DNA of 64,000 nucleotides from MED-G78 sp964275345 (GCA_964275345.1 CAXYBK010000003.1:124001-188000), one strand, 5' to 3'. Counted from the first letter of the stretch, positions 17,207-25,591 are shown. Notes: a model not told the origin generated them from the sequence alone. Numbers and translations: made by a program.

Positions 17207-18345
17207 CAACTATTAAAAGAAATTCTATTGAAGAATTTTCTGAGAAACAATTTTTAGAACTGAGTTCAAGTATCGACTCTCCCTTCTTGCAGTATCAATT
17301 TTTACATGCGCTGGAAAAAAGTAAATCTGTATCCATAGATAACGGATGGGAGCCAGCTCACTTCACAAAGACTGAGAAGGATAATATTGTTGGGTTTGTT
17401 CCTTTATATAAGAAATATAATAGCAGTGGAGAATTCGTATTTGATCATTCTTGGGCTCACGCATTAGAGCAAGCTGGCAGACAATATTATCCTAAACTTA
17501 TAAGCGCTATTCCTTTTACACCCTGTAAAGGAGAAAGAATTATTGGAAAAGATAAAGTGACCAGAAATGAATTAATTCATGATATTAAGAAATATATGGC
17601 AGTTGAAGCTATAGAAAGTTGGCATATCCTTTTTCCGGACCAAGAGACTTCGTCTTTTCTTAAAAATCATAATTTTATTGAGAGATTAGGATGCAGATTT
17701 GTCTGGAAAAATAGAAATTTTGAGAATTTTGAGAATTTCCTAGAAATTTTTACAGCGAGACAAAGGAAAACAATAAAAGCAGAGAGAAAGAAAGTAATTA
17801 ATTCAAAAATTACTTTCAAGATTATTGAAAGTTTGGATATTACTCAAAATGATTGGGATATTTTCTATAGACTGTATTGTCAAACTTATATGGATAGGTG
17901 GCAAAAGCCTTATCTTGAAAAGAGTTTTTTTAATCTAATCACCTCAGCATCTAAATCTTGTAAGCCTATTTTATTCTTTGCAGTTCAAGATAATGAGGTT
18001 ATTGGTGGATCGTTGTGTTTTAAAAATGTGGATACTTTATTTGGAAGGCATTGGGGCAGTATAAAAAATGTTGATTGTCTTCATTTTGAGGCTTGCTACT
18101 ATCAAGGTATAGAGTACTGTATCAAAAATAATTTACATTATTTTGATCCAGGCATTCAGGGTGAGCACAAGATTAGAAGAGGTTTTGAGCCAGAACTATC
18201 ATCTTCTTTTCATTATTTTTTAAAAGATGATCTTGATAAAGCTATATCTGATTTTTGCCTAAAAGAAAGCAAGGGTATTCTTCAGTACAAGAAATCATGC
18301 GAAGAATATACTCCTATCAAGAATGAATATAGAATTAAATCATGA
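17203..18345 (+). CDS. GNAT-like N-acyltransferase (COG3146, DUF482 family)
   Basis: A 380-residue protein of the COG3146 group, which has a FemAB/GNAT-like fold and no settled function. Visible hallmarks are SPFLQYQFLHALEKS near 26-40, the FDHSWAHALEQAG segment near 80, IPFTPCKGERI near 105-115, and the late HYFDPGIQGEHKIRRGFEP. There is no signal peptide or membrane segment. It overlaps ubiA by four bases and the DUF1249 gene by four bases, so it belongs to the ubiC-ubiA operon. An acyl or aminoacyl transfer role is inferred from the fold only. Confidence 0.8.
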   Translation: MTTIKRNSIEEFSEKQFLELSSSIDSPFLQYQFLHALEKSKSVSIDNGWEPAHFTKTEKDNIVGFVPLYKKYNSSGEFVFDHSWAHALEQAGRQYYPKLISAIPFTPCKGERIIGKDKVTRNELIHDIKKYMAVEAIESWHILFPDQETSSFLKNHNFIERLGCRFVWKNRNFENFENFLEIFTARQRKTIKAERKKVINSKITFKIIESLDITQNDWDIFYRLYCQTYMDRWQKPYLEKSFFNLITSASKSCKPILFFAVQDNEVIGGSLCFKNVDTLFGRHWGSIKNVDCLHFEACYYQGIEYCIKNNLHYFDPGIQGEHKIRRGFEPELSSSFHYFLKDDLDKAISDFCLKESKGILQYKKSCEEYTPIKNEYRIKS

Positions 18346-18782
18346 GAAATAAACTACCAAAAACTTCGCATCATATTGCTATATGTGAAGCCAATTATTT
18401 AAGGTTATCTAATTTGTTATCTAATTTTAATGATGATAAGTATGACTTTGAAGCTATTGTTAACAACAATGAATCGCAAGATATTTCTTTTTTAATACTA
18501 GATAGAACTAAACATACCTTGAGTATTGAGGCAAAGCAGACAAATGAAATCGCTCCTTTAAACGTCTTCACTCTAAGAATTAATATTTTTATAGATGCGA
18601 GAATGGCTGAAGTTGCTTCATACCAAAGTGAAAAACCTTTGCCATTTTTTTATAAAAAGTCAGCTATACAGTCAAGAGACGAGAAGGAGCAGCAAAATAG
18701 ATTCTTAACTGAATGGTTAGAAAGTATTTTTATTTCTGGAATAGCTTCAAAGGAAGTTATTGAAAAAATTTTAGATGAGTAA
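18342..18782 (+). CDS. DUF1249 domain protein (YqiB-like)
   Basis: The 146-residue protein resembles YqiB/DUF1249, a small cytosolic family of unknown function. Seen are the N-terminal ICEANYLRLSNLLSNF and the later INIFIDARMAEVASYQ, ending with a helical FLTEWLESIF that matches the family pattern. In enterobacteria yqiB neighbours yqiA, cpdA and parE; here an esterase of the YqiA type follows with an eight-base overlap, supporting the assignment. No catalytic motif is recognised. Confidence 0.82.
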   Translation: MRNKLPKTSHHIAICEANYLRLSNLLSNFNDDKYDFEAIVNNNESQDISFLILDRTKHTLSIEAKQTNEIAPLNVFTLRINIFIDARMAEVASYQSEKPLPFFYKKSAIQSRDEKEQQNRFLTEWLESIFISGIASKEVIEKILDE

Positions 18783-19347
18783 AACTATATTTTACTTTCA
18801 TGGCTTTATGTCATCAGCAGATTCATCGAAGGCCAAGATTTTTAAAGATTTTGCAAAGCATAATCTTCCCAATACAAAATTAATAATACCCAACATAGCA
18901 GATAAATTTAGTGATGCAATTCCTCAGCTTAAAAAGCTAGTAGATGAAGTGAAGGGGGATAAGTATTTTATTGGTAGTTCACTTGGTGGTTTTTTTGCTA
19001 CTTATTTTGCTGAGCTTTATGAAAAAAAAGCAGTTGTTATTAATCCGGCAATTAATCCATCTAAAGGTTTAAAAGCATATCTTGGTAATAATAAAAATTA
19101 TTCAAATGGAAATAAATTTGAACTCACAAAAGTTGATATAAGAGAACTTCAAGCAATAGAAATGGAGGGCCTTAAAAACCCAAGTAACTTCTTGCTCTTA
19201 AATGAATCAGGAGATGAAGTTCTTAATTATATAAATGCCATACGTTTTTATAAGGCCGGATATATAGATATCACGTTCGGTGGAGATCACTCATATACCT
19301 GTTTTTCAGATAAACTAGAAAACATTGTAAAATTCCTAGAATTATAA
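18775..19347 (+). CDS. yqiA: YqiA-type alpha/beta-hydrolase esterase
   Basis: A 190-residue small alpha/beta-hydrolase of the YqiA (UPF0227) family. The start MSKTIFYFHGFMSSADSSKA gives the oxyanion HGF turn; the nucleophile elbow is GSSLGG near 67-72 with Ser69; the catalytic His is probably in GGDHSY near 175-180. YqiA of E. coli hydrolyses short acyl and CoA esters in vitro, while its physiological substrate is unknown. It overlaps the DUF1249 gene and ends the ubiC operon, 143 bases before glnII. Confidence 0.88.
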   Translation: MSKTIFYFHGFMSSADSSKAKIFKDFAKHNLPNTKLIIPNIADKFSDAIPQLKKLVDEVKGDKYFIGSSLGGFFATYFAELYEKKAVVINPAINPSKGLKAYLGNNKNYSNGNKFELTKVDIRELQAIEMEGLKNPSNFLLLNESGDEVLNYINAIRFYKAGYIDITFGGDHSYTCFSDKLENIVKFLEL

Positions 19348-19351
19348 TATT

Positions 19352-19407
19352 TGCACAATATATGTGCATATAATAATAAATGCACATAATATACTCATAA
19401 AATGCAC
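19352..19407. promoter_or_regulatory. NtrC-type binding dyad and two half-sites upstream of glnII
   Basis: TGCAC at 19352-19356 and GTGCA at 19364-19368 form a dyad with a seven-base centre, the same spacing as the NtrC consensus TGCACC-N5-GGTGCA. Two more TGCACATAAT copies start at 19381 and 19403 as direct half-sites. The dyad lies about 110 bases before the predicted start of transcription, a usual enhancer distance, and ntrC is encoded nearby. Confidence 0.75.
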
Positions 19408-19434
19408 ATAATAAAGACTTGTAACTATTTTAGT

Positions 19435-19452
19435 TTGGCATTAATATTGCAT
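19435..19452 (+). promoter_or_regulatory. Sigma-54 promoter of glnII
   Basis: TTGGCAT-TAATA-TTGCAT places GG (19437-19438) and GC (19449-19450) exactly ten bases apart, as in the -24/-12 consensus TGGCAC-N5-TTGCW. Predicted transcription would start near 19462, leaving about 29 bases before the ATG at 19491. The NtrC-like dyad upstream and the sigma-54 activator gene downstream support it. Confidence 0.85.
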
Positions 19453-19490
19453 AAATAAAAGTTATTAATTAATTTTTTTTGGGAGTAATG

Positions 19491-20471
19491 ATGTCGGAAT
19501 ATAAAACATATGAATACATTTGGTTAGATGGCTATAAGCCAGAACCTTCAATGAGAAGTAAAGTTAAAGCGACTGCTGCTGATACTCCTCCGGATTGGTC
19601 TTTTGATGGTTCATCAACACAACAAGCTGAAGGTGGAAGCTCTGATTGTTTATTAATACCAGTTGAAACTTATGAAAACCCTGAACTGCCTCATAGCTTA
19701 GTAATGTGTCAGGTTCAATCTGCAGACCATTCAACTCATCCCTCAAATTCAAGAGCAGCTGCTGAAGCAGTCGTAACTGATGAATGGTGGTTTGGTTTTG
19801 AACAAGAGTATTTCTTTACCAATAAAGATGGAACTATATTGGGATGGGAAGATGGAGAGCCAGCTCCTCAGGGAGATTACTACTGTGGTGTTGGTGCAAA
19901 CAATGCTATAGGCAGAGAAATTACTGACATTCATCTTCAAACTTGTCTTGATGCAGGTATTAAGTTAACTGGTACTAATGCAGAGGTTGCATTAGGTCAA
20001 TGGGAATATCAGTGTTTTGGAAATGGTATAAAAGCTGCAGATGACCTATGGGTGAGCAGGTATTTACTGTATAAAATTGCTGAAGAATTTGGGGTTTGTG
20101 TAAATATTCACCCAAAGCCAAAAACTGGTGATTGGAATGGCTCAGGAATGCATTGTAATTTTTCAAATGAAGAAATGAGAACTAATGGAACTGAAGCATT
20201 ATTTTCATCTATGTGTGACAAGCTTGGTGAGGTTCATGCTGAAGGAATAGCAGCTTATGGTTCTGATAATGACATGAGGCTAACTGGTCTTCATGAAACT
20301 CAAAGCATTGATGAGTTTTCTTATGGAGTAAGTGATAGAGGGGCTAGTATCCGTATCCCTGTTTATACGGTAGAGCATAACTGGAATGGATATCTAGAAG
20401 ATAGAAGGCCTGCATCTAATGCAGATCCATACAAGATTGTGTCTCATATTGTAGGAACATTAATAAAATAA
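19491..20471 (+). CDS. glnII: Glutamine synthetase, type II (GSII)
   Basis: Glutamine synthetase makes glutamine from glutamate, ammonia and ATP. At 326 residues it is far shorter than GSI (near 470), and the motifs are those of GSII of rhizobia and eukaryotes: YEYIWLDGY at the start, WSFDGSSTQQAEG near 35-47, WWFGFEQEYFF, NAEVALGQWEYQ, DWNGSGMHCNFS and ASIRIP. I chose ATG 19491 because GGGAG lies five bases upstream; ATG 19488 and TTG 19479 give slightly longer frames. GSII is not known to be adenylylated, so transcriptional control by NtrC may be the main control. ntrB and ntrC follow. Confidence 0.95.
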   Translation: MSEYKTYEYIWLDGYKPEPSMRSKVKATAADTPPDWSFDGSSTQQAEGGSSDCLLIPVETYENPELPHSLVMCQVQSADHSTHPSNSRAAAEAVVTDEWWFGFEQEYFFTNKDGTILGWEDGEPAPQGDYYCGVGANNAIGREITDIHLQTCLDAGIKLTGTNAEVALGQWEYQCFGNGIKAADDLWVSRYLLYKIAEEFGVCVNIHPKPKTGDWNGSGMHCNFSNEEMRTNGTEALFSSMCDKLGEVHAEGIAAYGSDNDMRLTGLHETQSIDEFSYGVSDRGASIRIPVYTVEHNWNGYLEDRRPASNADPYKIVSHIVGTLIK

Positions 20472-20483
20472 ATCCTCAATTAA

Positions 20484-20509
20484 ATCAGCTCCTTGAAAGA
20501 GGAGCTGAT
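20484..20509 (+). terminator. Perfect 10-bp hairpin between glnII and ntrB
   Basis: ATCAGCTCCT (20484-20493) pairs fully with AGGAGCTGAT (20500-20509) around a six-base loop. It follows the glnII stop by 12 bases and ends eight bases before the ntrB ATG. The downstream tract CTTATCTA is only weakly T-rich, so it is probably a leaky terminator or an mRNA 3'-end stabiliser. The right arm also contains an AGGAG that could be a sequestered ribosome site. Confidence 0.6.
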
Positions 20510-20517
20510 CTTATCTA

Positions 20518-21606
20518 ATGGCTAATATAGAAAAATTAGATACCTCACTTCTAAATCAATTAACTACCGAAATTATTATCTTGGATGTATCTCTAAATAT
20601 AATTTGGCTTAATGATTCTGCGCTTGCAAATGGATGGATTAAGGATTCTAACAATCCTTCTGCATATTCAAATTTTCTTTGTGAAAATACTGAAAAAGAA
20701 GTTAAAAGAATTTTTAATATGGCAATTAAAGATCGTAAATCTATTACAAAAAGAGATTTTGAGCTTATATCCAATAAGAGCTCCTCACGAGAGGTAGACC
20801 TGACAGCATCTTTTTCATTAAGAGATGAGTATATTATTGCTGAGGTTATGAGCGTTGATAATATTAATAAAATTATTGATTCATCAAAAATGGCTTCCTC
20901 GCAAAAAATTGCTGCTAACCTCGCAAGAACTCTTGCACATGAAGTGAAAAATCCGTTATCTGGTATTAAAGGAAGTGCTCAATTATTAAACTCAAAATTG
21001 AAAGATGCATTCTCTACTAAATTCTTAAAAATTATTATTGATGAAACAGATCGATTAAATTCTATTGTAAGTAAGATTTTAACTCCGCCAAAGAAACCAA
21101 ATTTAGAACCTTTTAATATCCATTCAGCTCTAGAAAGAGTGCATTCTTTGGCATTAGCTGAACAAAATAAAAACTTTAATTTAATAAGAGATTATGATCC
21201 TAGTATTCCTGATATTGATGGAGACGAAAATTTATTTATTCATGCAATCTTAAATATAGTTAAAAATGCGATGCAGGCAATTGATGTTGAAAGCAAAGAA
21301 TCCTCAATAACAATATCTTCAAGAATAGCCTACAGCAAACCAATTAATGGAAAAGTTTTCTCCACTATTTGTCAGATAGATATCCTAGATAATGGTCCTG
21401 GGATACCTATTGATATTCAAGAACAGGTCTTTTTTCCAATGATGTCAACGAAAGATGATGGCTCTGGTTTAGGGCTTTCCATAGCACAAGATATTATAAG
21501 AATACATGGAGGCTCTATTGCTTTTTCTAGCAAGCCTGGTAACACAGTTTTTTCAATTTTGTTACCTATGTCATCCATACAATTAAAGGGAGTAGCTAAT
21601 GCATAA
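20518..21606 (+). CDS. glnL: Nitrogen regulation sensor histidine kinase NtrB
   Basis: NtrB phosphorylates NtrC when nitrogen is short and acts as its phosphatase when PII signals plenty. The 362-residue protein has no membrane segment: a PAS-like sensor domain at about 1-120, the H-box LAHEVKNPLSGIKGS with phospho-His at 141, an N-box ILNIVKNAMQAI near 245, and the ATP-lid DNGPGIP with GSGLGLSIAQDI. It lies between glnII and ntrC and overlaps ntrC by eight bases. A hairpin upstream probably lowers read-through from the glnII promoter. Confidence 0.94.
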   Translation: MANIEKLDTSLLNQLTTEIIILDVSLNIIWLNDSALANGWIKDSNNPSAYSNFLCENTEKEVKRIFNMAIKDRKSITKRDFELISNKSSSREVDLTASFSLRDEYIIAEVMSVDNINKIIDSSKMASSQKIAANLARTLAHEVKNPLSGIKGSAQLLNSKLKDAFSTKFLKIIIDETDRLNSIVSKILTPPKKPNLEPFNIHSALERVHSLALAEQNKNFNLIRDYDPSIPDIDGDENLFIHAILNIVKNAMQAIDVESKESSITISSRIAYSKPINGKVFSTICQIDILDNGPGIPIDIQEQVFFPMMSTKDDGSGLGLSIAQDIIRIHGGSIAFSSKPGNTVFSILLPMSSIQLKGVANA

Positions 21607-22978
21607 GATATGGGTAGCTGATGATGACGCAGCTATAAGAATGGTACTTGAAGAAAGTTTAAGTAGTGCTGGATTTTTAACAAGTATGTTTCCGGATGCA
21701 GATAGTTTACTGGAACAGTTAAAAGTAGATAAACCTGATCTAATTATTACTGATGTCAAAATGCCTGGAAGTCATGGATATGATTTGCTTAAACATATAA
21801 ATGATAATTTTGAACAAATACCTGTAATTATAATGACTGCTTTTACCGATATGCAGGCAGCAGTTGATTCATATGGAGGTGGAGCATTTGAATATATGCC
21901 AAAGCCTTTTGATCTGGATGAAGCAATAGAAATAGTAAATCGTGCTCTAGAAGGAAAGCCAATAACAAAAGGATTAAAAGCTAAACCTTCCTCAGAAATT
22001 ATTGGCAAAGCTTCATCTATGCAATTAGTTTTTAGGGCCATTGGAAAATTATCAAATACTAATGCAACAGTATTAATTCAGGGCGAGTCAGGAACAGGCA
22101 AAGAACTTATAGCTAAATCACTTCATAAGAATAGTCCTAGAAATGATATGCCTTTTGTTGCTCTAAATATGGCGGATATTCCAAAGGAGCTTGTTGAGTC
22201 AGAACTGTTTGGGCATGAAAAAGGAGCATTTACTGGAGCTGTAGATAGAAGAATAGGAAGATTTGAACAAGCTAATGGTGGAACATTATTTTTAGATGAA
22301 ATTGGTGATATGCCTCTTGAGTGCCAAACAAGATTGCTAAGAGTCTTATCTAATAAAGAATTCTATAGAGTGGGTGGAGATAAGCCTATAAAAGTAGATG
22401 TAAGAATTCTAGCAGCTACTCATCAAGATCTACATAGTCTTGTAAGTTTGGCTAAATTTCGAGAAGACTTATTTTATAGATTAAATGTTATTAGAATTGA
22501 AGTTCCAAAACTTAAAGAGCGTATTGATGATATTAAGCTTCTTGCTACTGCATTTCTTAAAATGCATTCTGACGCACTTGGAGAGGAGTTAAGAGTCTTA
22601 AGCAAAGAGGCATTAGAATTTTTAGAAAAATATGATTGGCCAGGCAATGTAAGGCAACTTGAAAATATTTGTTATTGGTTAACTCTCATGTCACCAACAC
22701 AAAATATTAAAGTTGAAGACTTACCAAGTGAAGTGAAAGATCATGAGGTTCAAAAAGTTGAAGCATCATTAGATTGGGAGCAAGGCCTTGCTGCATGGTT
22801 GAAAGATCTTTCTGAAAGCAAAGATTCTGATCTTCTGGACATTGTTGGTCCAAAACTTGATAAGGTATTAATTCAAACAGCTTTAGAAAAAACTAATGGT
22901 CGTAAGAATGAAGCTGCGGTTTTATTGGGATGGGGAAGAAATACTTTAAGCAAGAAAATAAAAGAACTGGGCCTTTAG
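21599..22978 (+). CDS. glnG: Nitrogen regulation response regulator NtrC
   Basis: NtrC is the sigma-54 enhancer-binding activator of nitrogen genes. The 459-residue protein has a receiver domain (DDD at 8-10, phospho-acceptor D52 in ITDVKMPG, K102), an AAA+ domain with Walker A GESGTGKE at 162-169 and the sigma-54 contact loop GAFTGA at 209-214, and a C-terminal Fis-type helix-turn-helix ending RNTLSKKIKELGL. All key residues are present. The upstream glnII region carries matching NtrC-like sites, so it probably controls this locus. Confidence 0.96.
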   Translation: MHKIWVADDDAAIRMVLEESLSSAGFLTSMFPDADSLLEQLKVDKPDLIITDVKMPGSHGYDLLKHINDNFEQIPVIIMTAFTDMQAAVDSYGGGAFEYMPKPFDLDEAIEIVNRALEGKPITKGLKAKPSSEIIGKASSMQLVFRAIGKLSNTNATVLIQGESGTGKELIAKSLHKNSPRNDMPFVALNMADIPKELVESELFGHEKGAFTGAVDRRIGRFEQANGGTLFLDEIGDMPLECQTRLLRVLSNKEFYRVGGDKPIKVDVRILAATHQDLHSLVSLAKFREDLFYRLNVIRIEVPKLKERIDDIKLLATAFLKMHSDALGEELRVLSKEALEFLEKYDWPGNVRQLENICYWLTLMSPTQNIKVEDLPSEVKDHEVQKVEASLDWEQGLAAWLKDLSESKDSDLLDIVGPKLDKVLIQTALEKTNGRKNEAAVLLGWGRNTLSKKIKELGL

Positions 22979-22980
22979 TT

Positions 22981-23397
22981 TTATTTTGTAACTAGAGGTA
23001 GTCCTTCTTGTTGCCAAGTCATGATCCCACCTGAAAGAATATTTATATTCGTATATTCCTTATTTTTAAGAGTCTCTCCAATATTTGCAGACTGTCTGCC
23101 CATAGAACAAATTAAGATAATCGGTTGGTCAGAATCAGAAGAAATTCGATGATCATATTTTTCAAAATCATCATGAGGCATATTTATTGAATTGGCTATA
23201 TGGCCAGTATTAAATTCATCAGCAGTTCTTAAATCAATTAAAGAAGCTGAATTCTTATTCACAAGCGCCGTTAAATCTGCACAAGTAATTTTATTGCCTC
23301 CCCTATTCATTTCATGGCGAGACCATAAGATAATAGTTAAGAATAGTGGCAAAGATAAGTACCAATACTCTATTATAAATAAATTGAATTCGATCAT
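22981..23397 (-). CDS. Membrane-anchored rhodanese-like protein (YibN-type)
   Basis: A 138-residue protein with one N-terminal membrane segment (about residues 8-26) followed by a single rhodanese domain. The domain shows ASLIDLRTADEFNTGHI near 51-67 and the active-site loop ICSMGRQS with Cys97. Rhodaneses carry sulfur as a cysteine persulfide; the acceptor is unknown. The layout matches YibN, which in gammaproteobacteria often sits near a phosphoglycerate mutase gene, and here gpmA is divergent with 50 bases between. It converges on ntrC with two bases between stops. Confidence 0.85.
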   Translation of the reverse strand: MIEFNLFIIEYWYLSLPLFLTIILWSRHEMNRGGNKITCADLTALVNKNSASLIDLRTADEFNTGHIANSINMPHDDFEKYDHRISSDSDQPIILICSMGRQSANIGETLKNKEYTNINILSGGIMTWQQEGLPLVTK

Positions 23398-23447
23398 GTG
23401 CGTATTATCTCTTAAAATAAGTCACTTGTGTTTAAAGGAGTTAAGAA

Positions 23448-24074
23448 ATGGGTTTAAAACGAAATTTAATTTTAGTCAGGCATGGCCAAAGCGAGTGGAA
23501 TGAAAAAAACTTGTTTACAGGATGGAAAGATCCTGGTCTAACTCCACTAGGCTATCAAGAAGCTAAAAATGCTGGGCAACTTATTTTAAATACTAAAATC
23601 AACTTTGATTGTATGTTCACATCGGCATTGAAAAGAGCTCAATTGACTGGTGATTTAATTCTCAATGAAATACAACAATCAGATATTCCTATTATCCAAA
23701 ATCAGGCTTTAAACGAAAGAGATTATGGAAGCTTATCAGGTTTAAACAAAGATGATGCCAGAGAAAAGTGGGGAGAAGATCAAGTGCATATCTGGAGAAG
23801 ATCATATGATATTCCTCCTCCTGATGGGGAAAGTTTAAAAAATACAGCGGAAAGAGTTCTTCCTTATTTTAATAAGATAATTATGCCTGATGTGTTAAAT
23901 GATAAGAATATTCTTATAGCTGCTCATGGTAATTCTCTGAGAGCATTAATAATGCAACTAGATAGTATTTCAGAAGAAGAGATAGTGAAGTTAGAAATAC
24001 CAACTGGTGCGCCAATTCATTATTTATTTAATGAAGATGGCTCTATATCTTTAAAAGAAAAACTTTATGAATGA
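23448..24074 (+). CDS. gpmA: 2,3-bisphosphoglycerate-dependent phosphoglycerate mutase
   Basis: GpmA interconverts 3- and 2-phosphoglycerate in glycolysis and gluconeogenesis. The 208-residue chain is the short form, about 40 residues less than E. coli GpmA. The phospho-His motif LVRHGQSEWNEKNLFTGW has His12; the second catalytic region is LNERDYGSLSGLN near 88-100 and the second active histidine is in AAHGNSLRA near 158-166. An AAGGAGTTAAGAA ribosome site precedes the ATG. mutY follows with a four-base overlap. Confidence 0.95.
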   Translation: MGLKRNLILVRHGQSEWNEKNLFTGWKDPGLTPLGYQEAKNAGQLILNTKINFDCMFTSALKRAQLTGDLILNEIQQSDIPIIQNQALNERDYGSLSGLNKDDAREKWGEDQVHIWRRSYDIPPPDGESLKNTAERVLPYFNKIIMPDVLNDKNILIAAHGNSLRALIMQLDSISEEEIVKLEIPTGAPIHYLFNEDGSISLKEKLYE

Positions 24075-25093
24075 TTAGTCCACAAAAAGATAAGCTAACA
24101 CTTAGTAGTCTTGTAATTGACTGGTATAAATCTCAGGGAAGAGTAGATTTACCTTGGAGGCATAATATATCTCCATATAGTGTGTGGATCTCAGAGATCA
24201 TGTTGCAACAGACACAAGTAAAGACAGTTATTCCATATTATTTAAGATTTCTTAAAGAGCACCCTACCCTAGAATCTTTGTTTGAAGCTACTGAAGATGA
24301 AGTTATTGCTCTATGGTCTGGATTAGGGTTTTACAGAAGAGCAAGAAATATTTTTAAAGCAAAAGAAATAATCAAAACTGAATTTAATAATCAATTCCCT
24401 CAAAACTTTGATGATTTGAAAGCATTGCCTGGAATAGGAGAGTCAACTGCAGGAGCAATTATGTCAATTGCTTATCAAAAATCTTATCCAATTCTTGATG
24501 CTAATGTCAAAAGAGTTCTATCGCGATACTCAAATATAAATGAGCAATCAACCAGCAAAAGAGACAAGCAGTTGTGGGAAATTTCAAGAGAAGTGACGCC
24601 TGTGACGGGTATATTTGAATATACGCAAGGAATTATGGATTTAGGATCAATGGTATGTAAGCCCAAAGAGCCTAATTGTGTCGTTTGTCCATTAAGTAAA
24701 ATATGTGATTCTGTTTTTCAAATTAAAGATCTGCCGAAGGTCTCTAAAATTCTTAAAATAAAACCTGTTAGGGATATTCAATTTACTCTTGCTTATACTG
24801 AGTCGCATTTTCTTTTATTCAAACGTGATGAAGAAACTTTTTGGAATGGCTTGTGGTTACCTTCTGAATATCCAAGAAATCATAAAATAATTAAATCAAA
24901 ATCATCCACTCAGAAGACTCTTAAGCAGAAACATCAATTAACTCACTTAGAATTAAATTTAAGTATCAATTTATTAAGATACAATACAATTTTTGAGATA
25001 AAAACAAACACTGAGCATCGCTGGATAAAAAAATCTGATATTGATAGTGTTGGAATGCCTGCTCCTATTAAAAAAATTATTTTAAATTTATGA
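24071..25093 (+). CDS. mutY: Adenine DNA glycosylase MutY
   Basis: MutY removes adenine mispaired with 8-oxoguanine. In the 340-residue protein the catalytic Glu42 lies in SEIMLQQTQV, the helix-hairpin-helix is LPGIGESTAGAI at 119-130, and catalytic Asp143 lies in ILDANVKR. The four cysteines of the [4Fe-4S] cluster are C196, C203, C206 and C212 with the family spacing C-x6-C-x2-C-x5-C. A C-terminal NUDIX-like recognition domain is present but diverged. The mutY-yggX pairing is conserved in gammaproteobacteria; here they overlap by four bases. Confidence 0.96.
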   Translation: MISPQKDKLTLSSLVIDWYKSQGRVDLPWRHNISPYSVWISEIMLQQTQVKTVIPYYLRFLKEHPTLESLFEATEDEVIALWSGLGFYRRARNIFKAKEIIKTEFNNQFPQNFDDLKALPGIGESTAGAIMSIAYQKSYPILDANVKRVLSRYSNINEQSTSKRDKQLWEISREVTPVTGIFEYTQGIMDLGSMVCKPKEPNCVVCPLSKICDSVFQIKDLPKVSKILKIKPVRDIQFTLAYTESHFLLFKRDEETFWNGLWLPSEYPRNHKIIKSKSSTQKTLKQKHQLTHLELNLSINLLRYNTIFEIKTNTEHRWIKKSDIDSVGMPAPIKKIILNL

Positions 25094-25359
25094 GTAACAC
25101 AATATTTTGCAAAAAATTTAAAGAAGACCTTCCTGCTCTGCAAATTCCTCCTATGCCTGGAGCCAGAGGTCAAGAATTGATGTCAACAATTTCTCAAAAA
25201 GCATGGGATGAATGGAAATCTCATCAAACAACATTGATTAATGAGAAGCATTTAGATATGTCTAATCAAGAAAGTCGAATGTGGTTATTAGGAGAGATGG
25301 AGAAATTCTTTAACAATGAAGACTATGAGAAACCTGCAGGATTTAAACCTCTAAGTTAA
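25090..25359 (+). CDS. yggX: Oxidative damage protection protein YggX (Fe2+-trafficking)
   Basis: YggX is a small cytosolic protein linked to iron trafficking and protection of iron-sulfur enzymes, with FeS-bearing MutY among its genetic partners. The 89-residue sequence has the conserved start FCKKFKEDLPAL with the functional cysteine at position 7, PMPGARGQELMSTISQKAWDEW near 27-48 and the ending NNEDYEKPAGF. The overlap with mutY suggests joint expression. It is the last protein gene before tRNA-Phe. Confidence 0.95.
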   Translation: MSNTIFCKKFKEDLPALQIPPMPGARGQELMSTISQKAWDEWKSHQTTLINEKHLDMSNQESRMWLLGEMEKFFNNEDYEKPAGFKPLS

Positions 25360-25413
25360 TCTAGCCTTGGATATGTTAAATCATCAGAATAAAGATTTAG
25401 ATAGCTAATCTTA

Positions 25414-25442
25414 ATGACAATAACTTGAAACTTTTCTATAAT
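25414..25442 (+). promoter_or_regulatory. Sigma-70 promoter of tRNA-Phe
   Basis: ATGACA at 25414-25419 (five of six matches to TTGACA) and a perfect TATAAT at 25437-25442 are 17 bases apart. Predicted transcription starts near 25449, about ten bases before the mature tRNA 5' end. This is one of the best housekeeping promoters in the window. Confidence 0.75.
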
Positions 25443-25458
25443 CCAACTTCATTTACAT

Positions 25459-25534
25459 GGCCTGATAGCTCAGTCGGTAGAGCAAAGGATTGAAAATCCT
25501 TGTGTCGGTAGTTCGATTCTACCTCAGGCCACCA
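25459..25534 (+). tRNA. tRNA-Phe (GAA anticodon)
   Basis: The 76-base sequence folds as a complete tRNA: acceptor stem GGCCTGA pairs with TCAGGCC, D arm GCTC-AGTCGGTAGA-GC, anticodon arm AAGGA-TTGAAAA-TCCTT with anticodon GAA, variable loop GTGTC, and T arm GGTAG-TTCGATT-CTACC. The discriminator A is followed by an encoded CCA at 25532-25534. GAA reads UUC and UUU, both phenylalanine. No terminator is evident downstream. Confidence 0.97.
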
Positions 25535-25591
25535 TTATTTATAAATCTCAAAAATAGTTGAAGAACATTCTTATTAATCTAATAATAAGAT

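Noticed and set aside
19381..19412. TGCACATAAT direct repeats considered as a CRISPR or satellite repeat
   Set aside because: Only three related short units exist with unequal spacing, and their sequence and position fit NtrC half-sites better.
19564..20166. Three minus-strand frames opposite glnII
   Set aside because: Antisense shadows of the conserved glutamine synthetase frame; compositions are atypical and no starts are supported.
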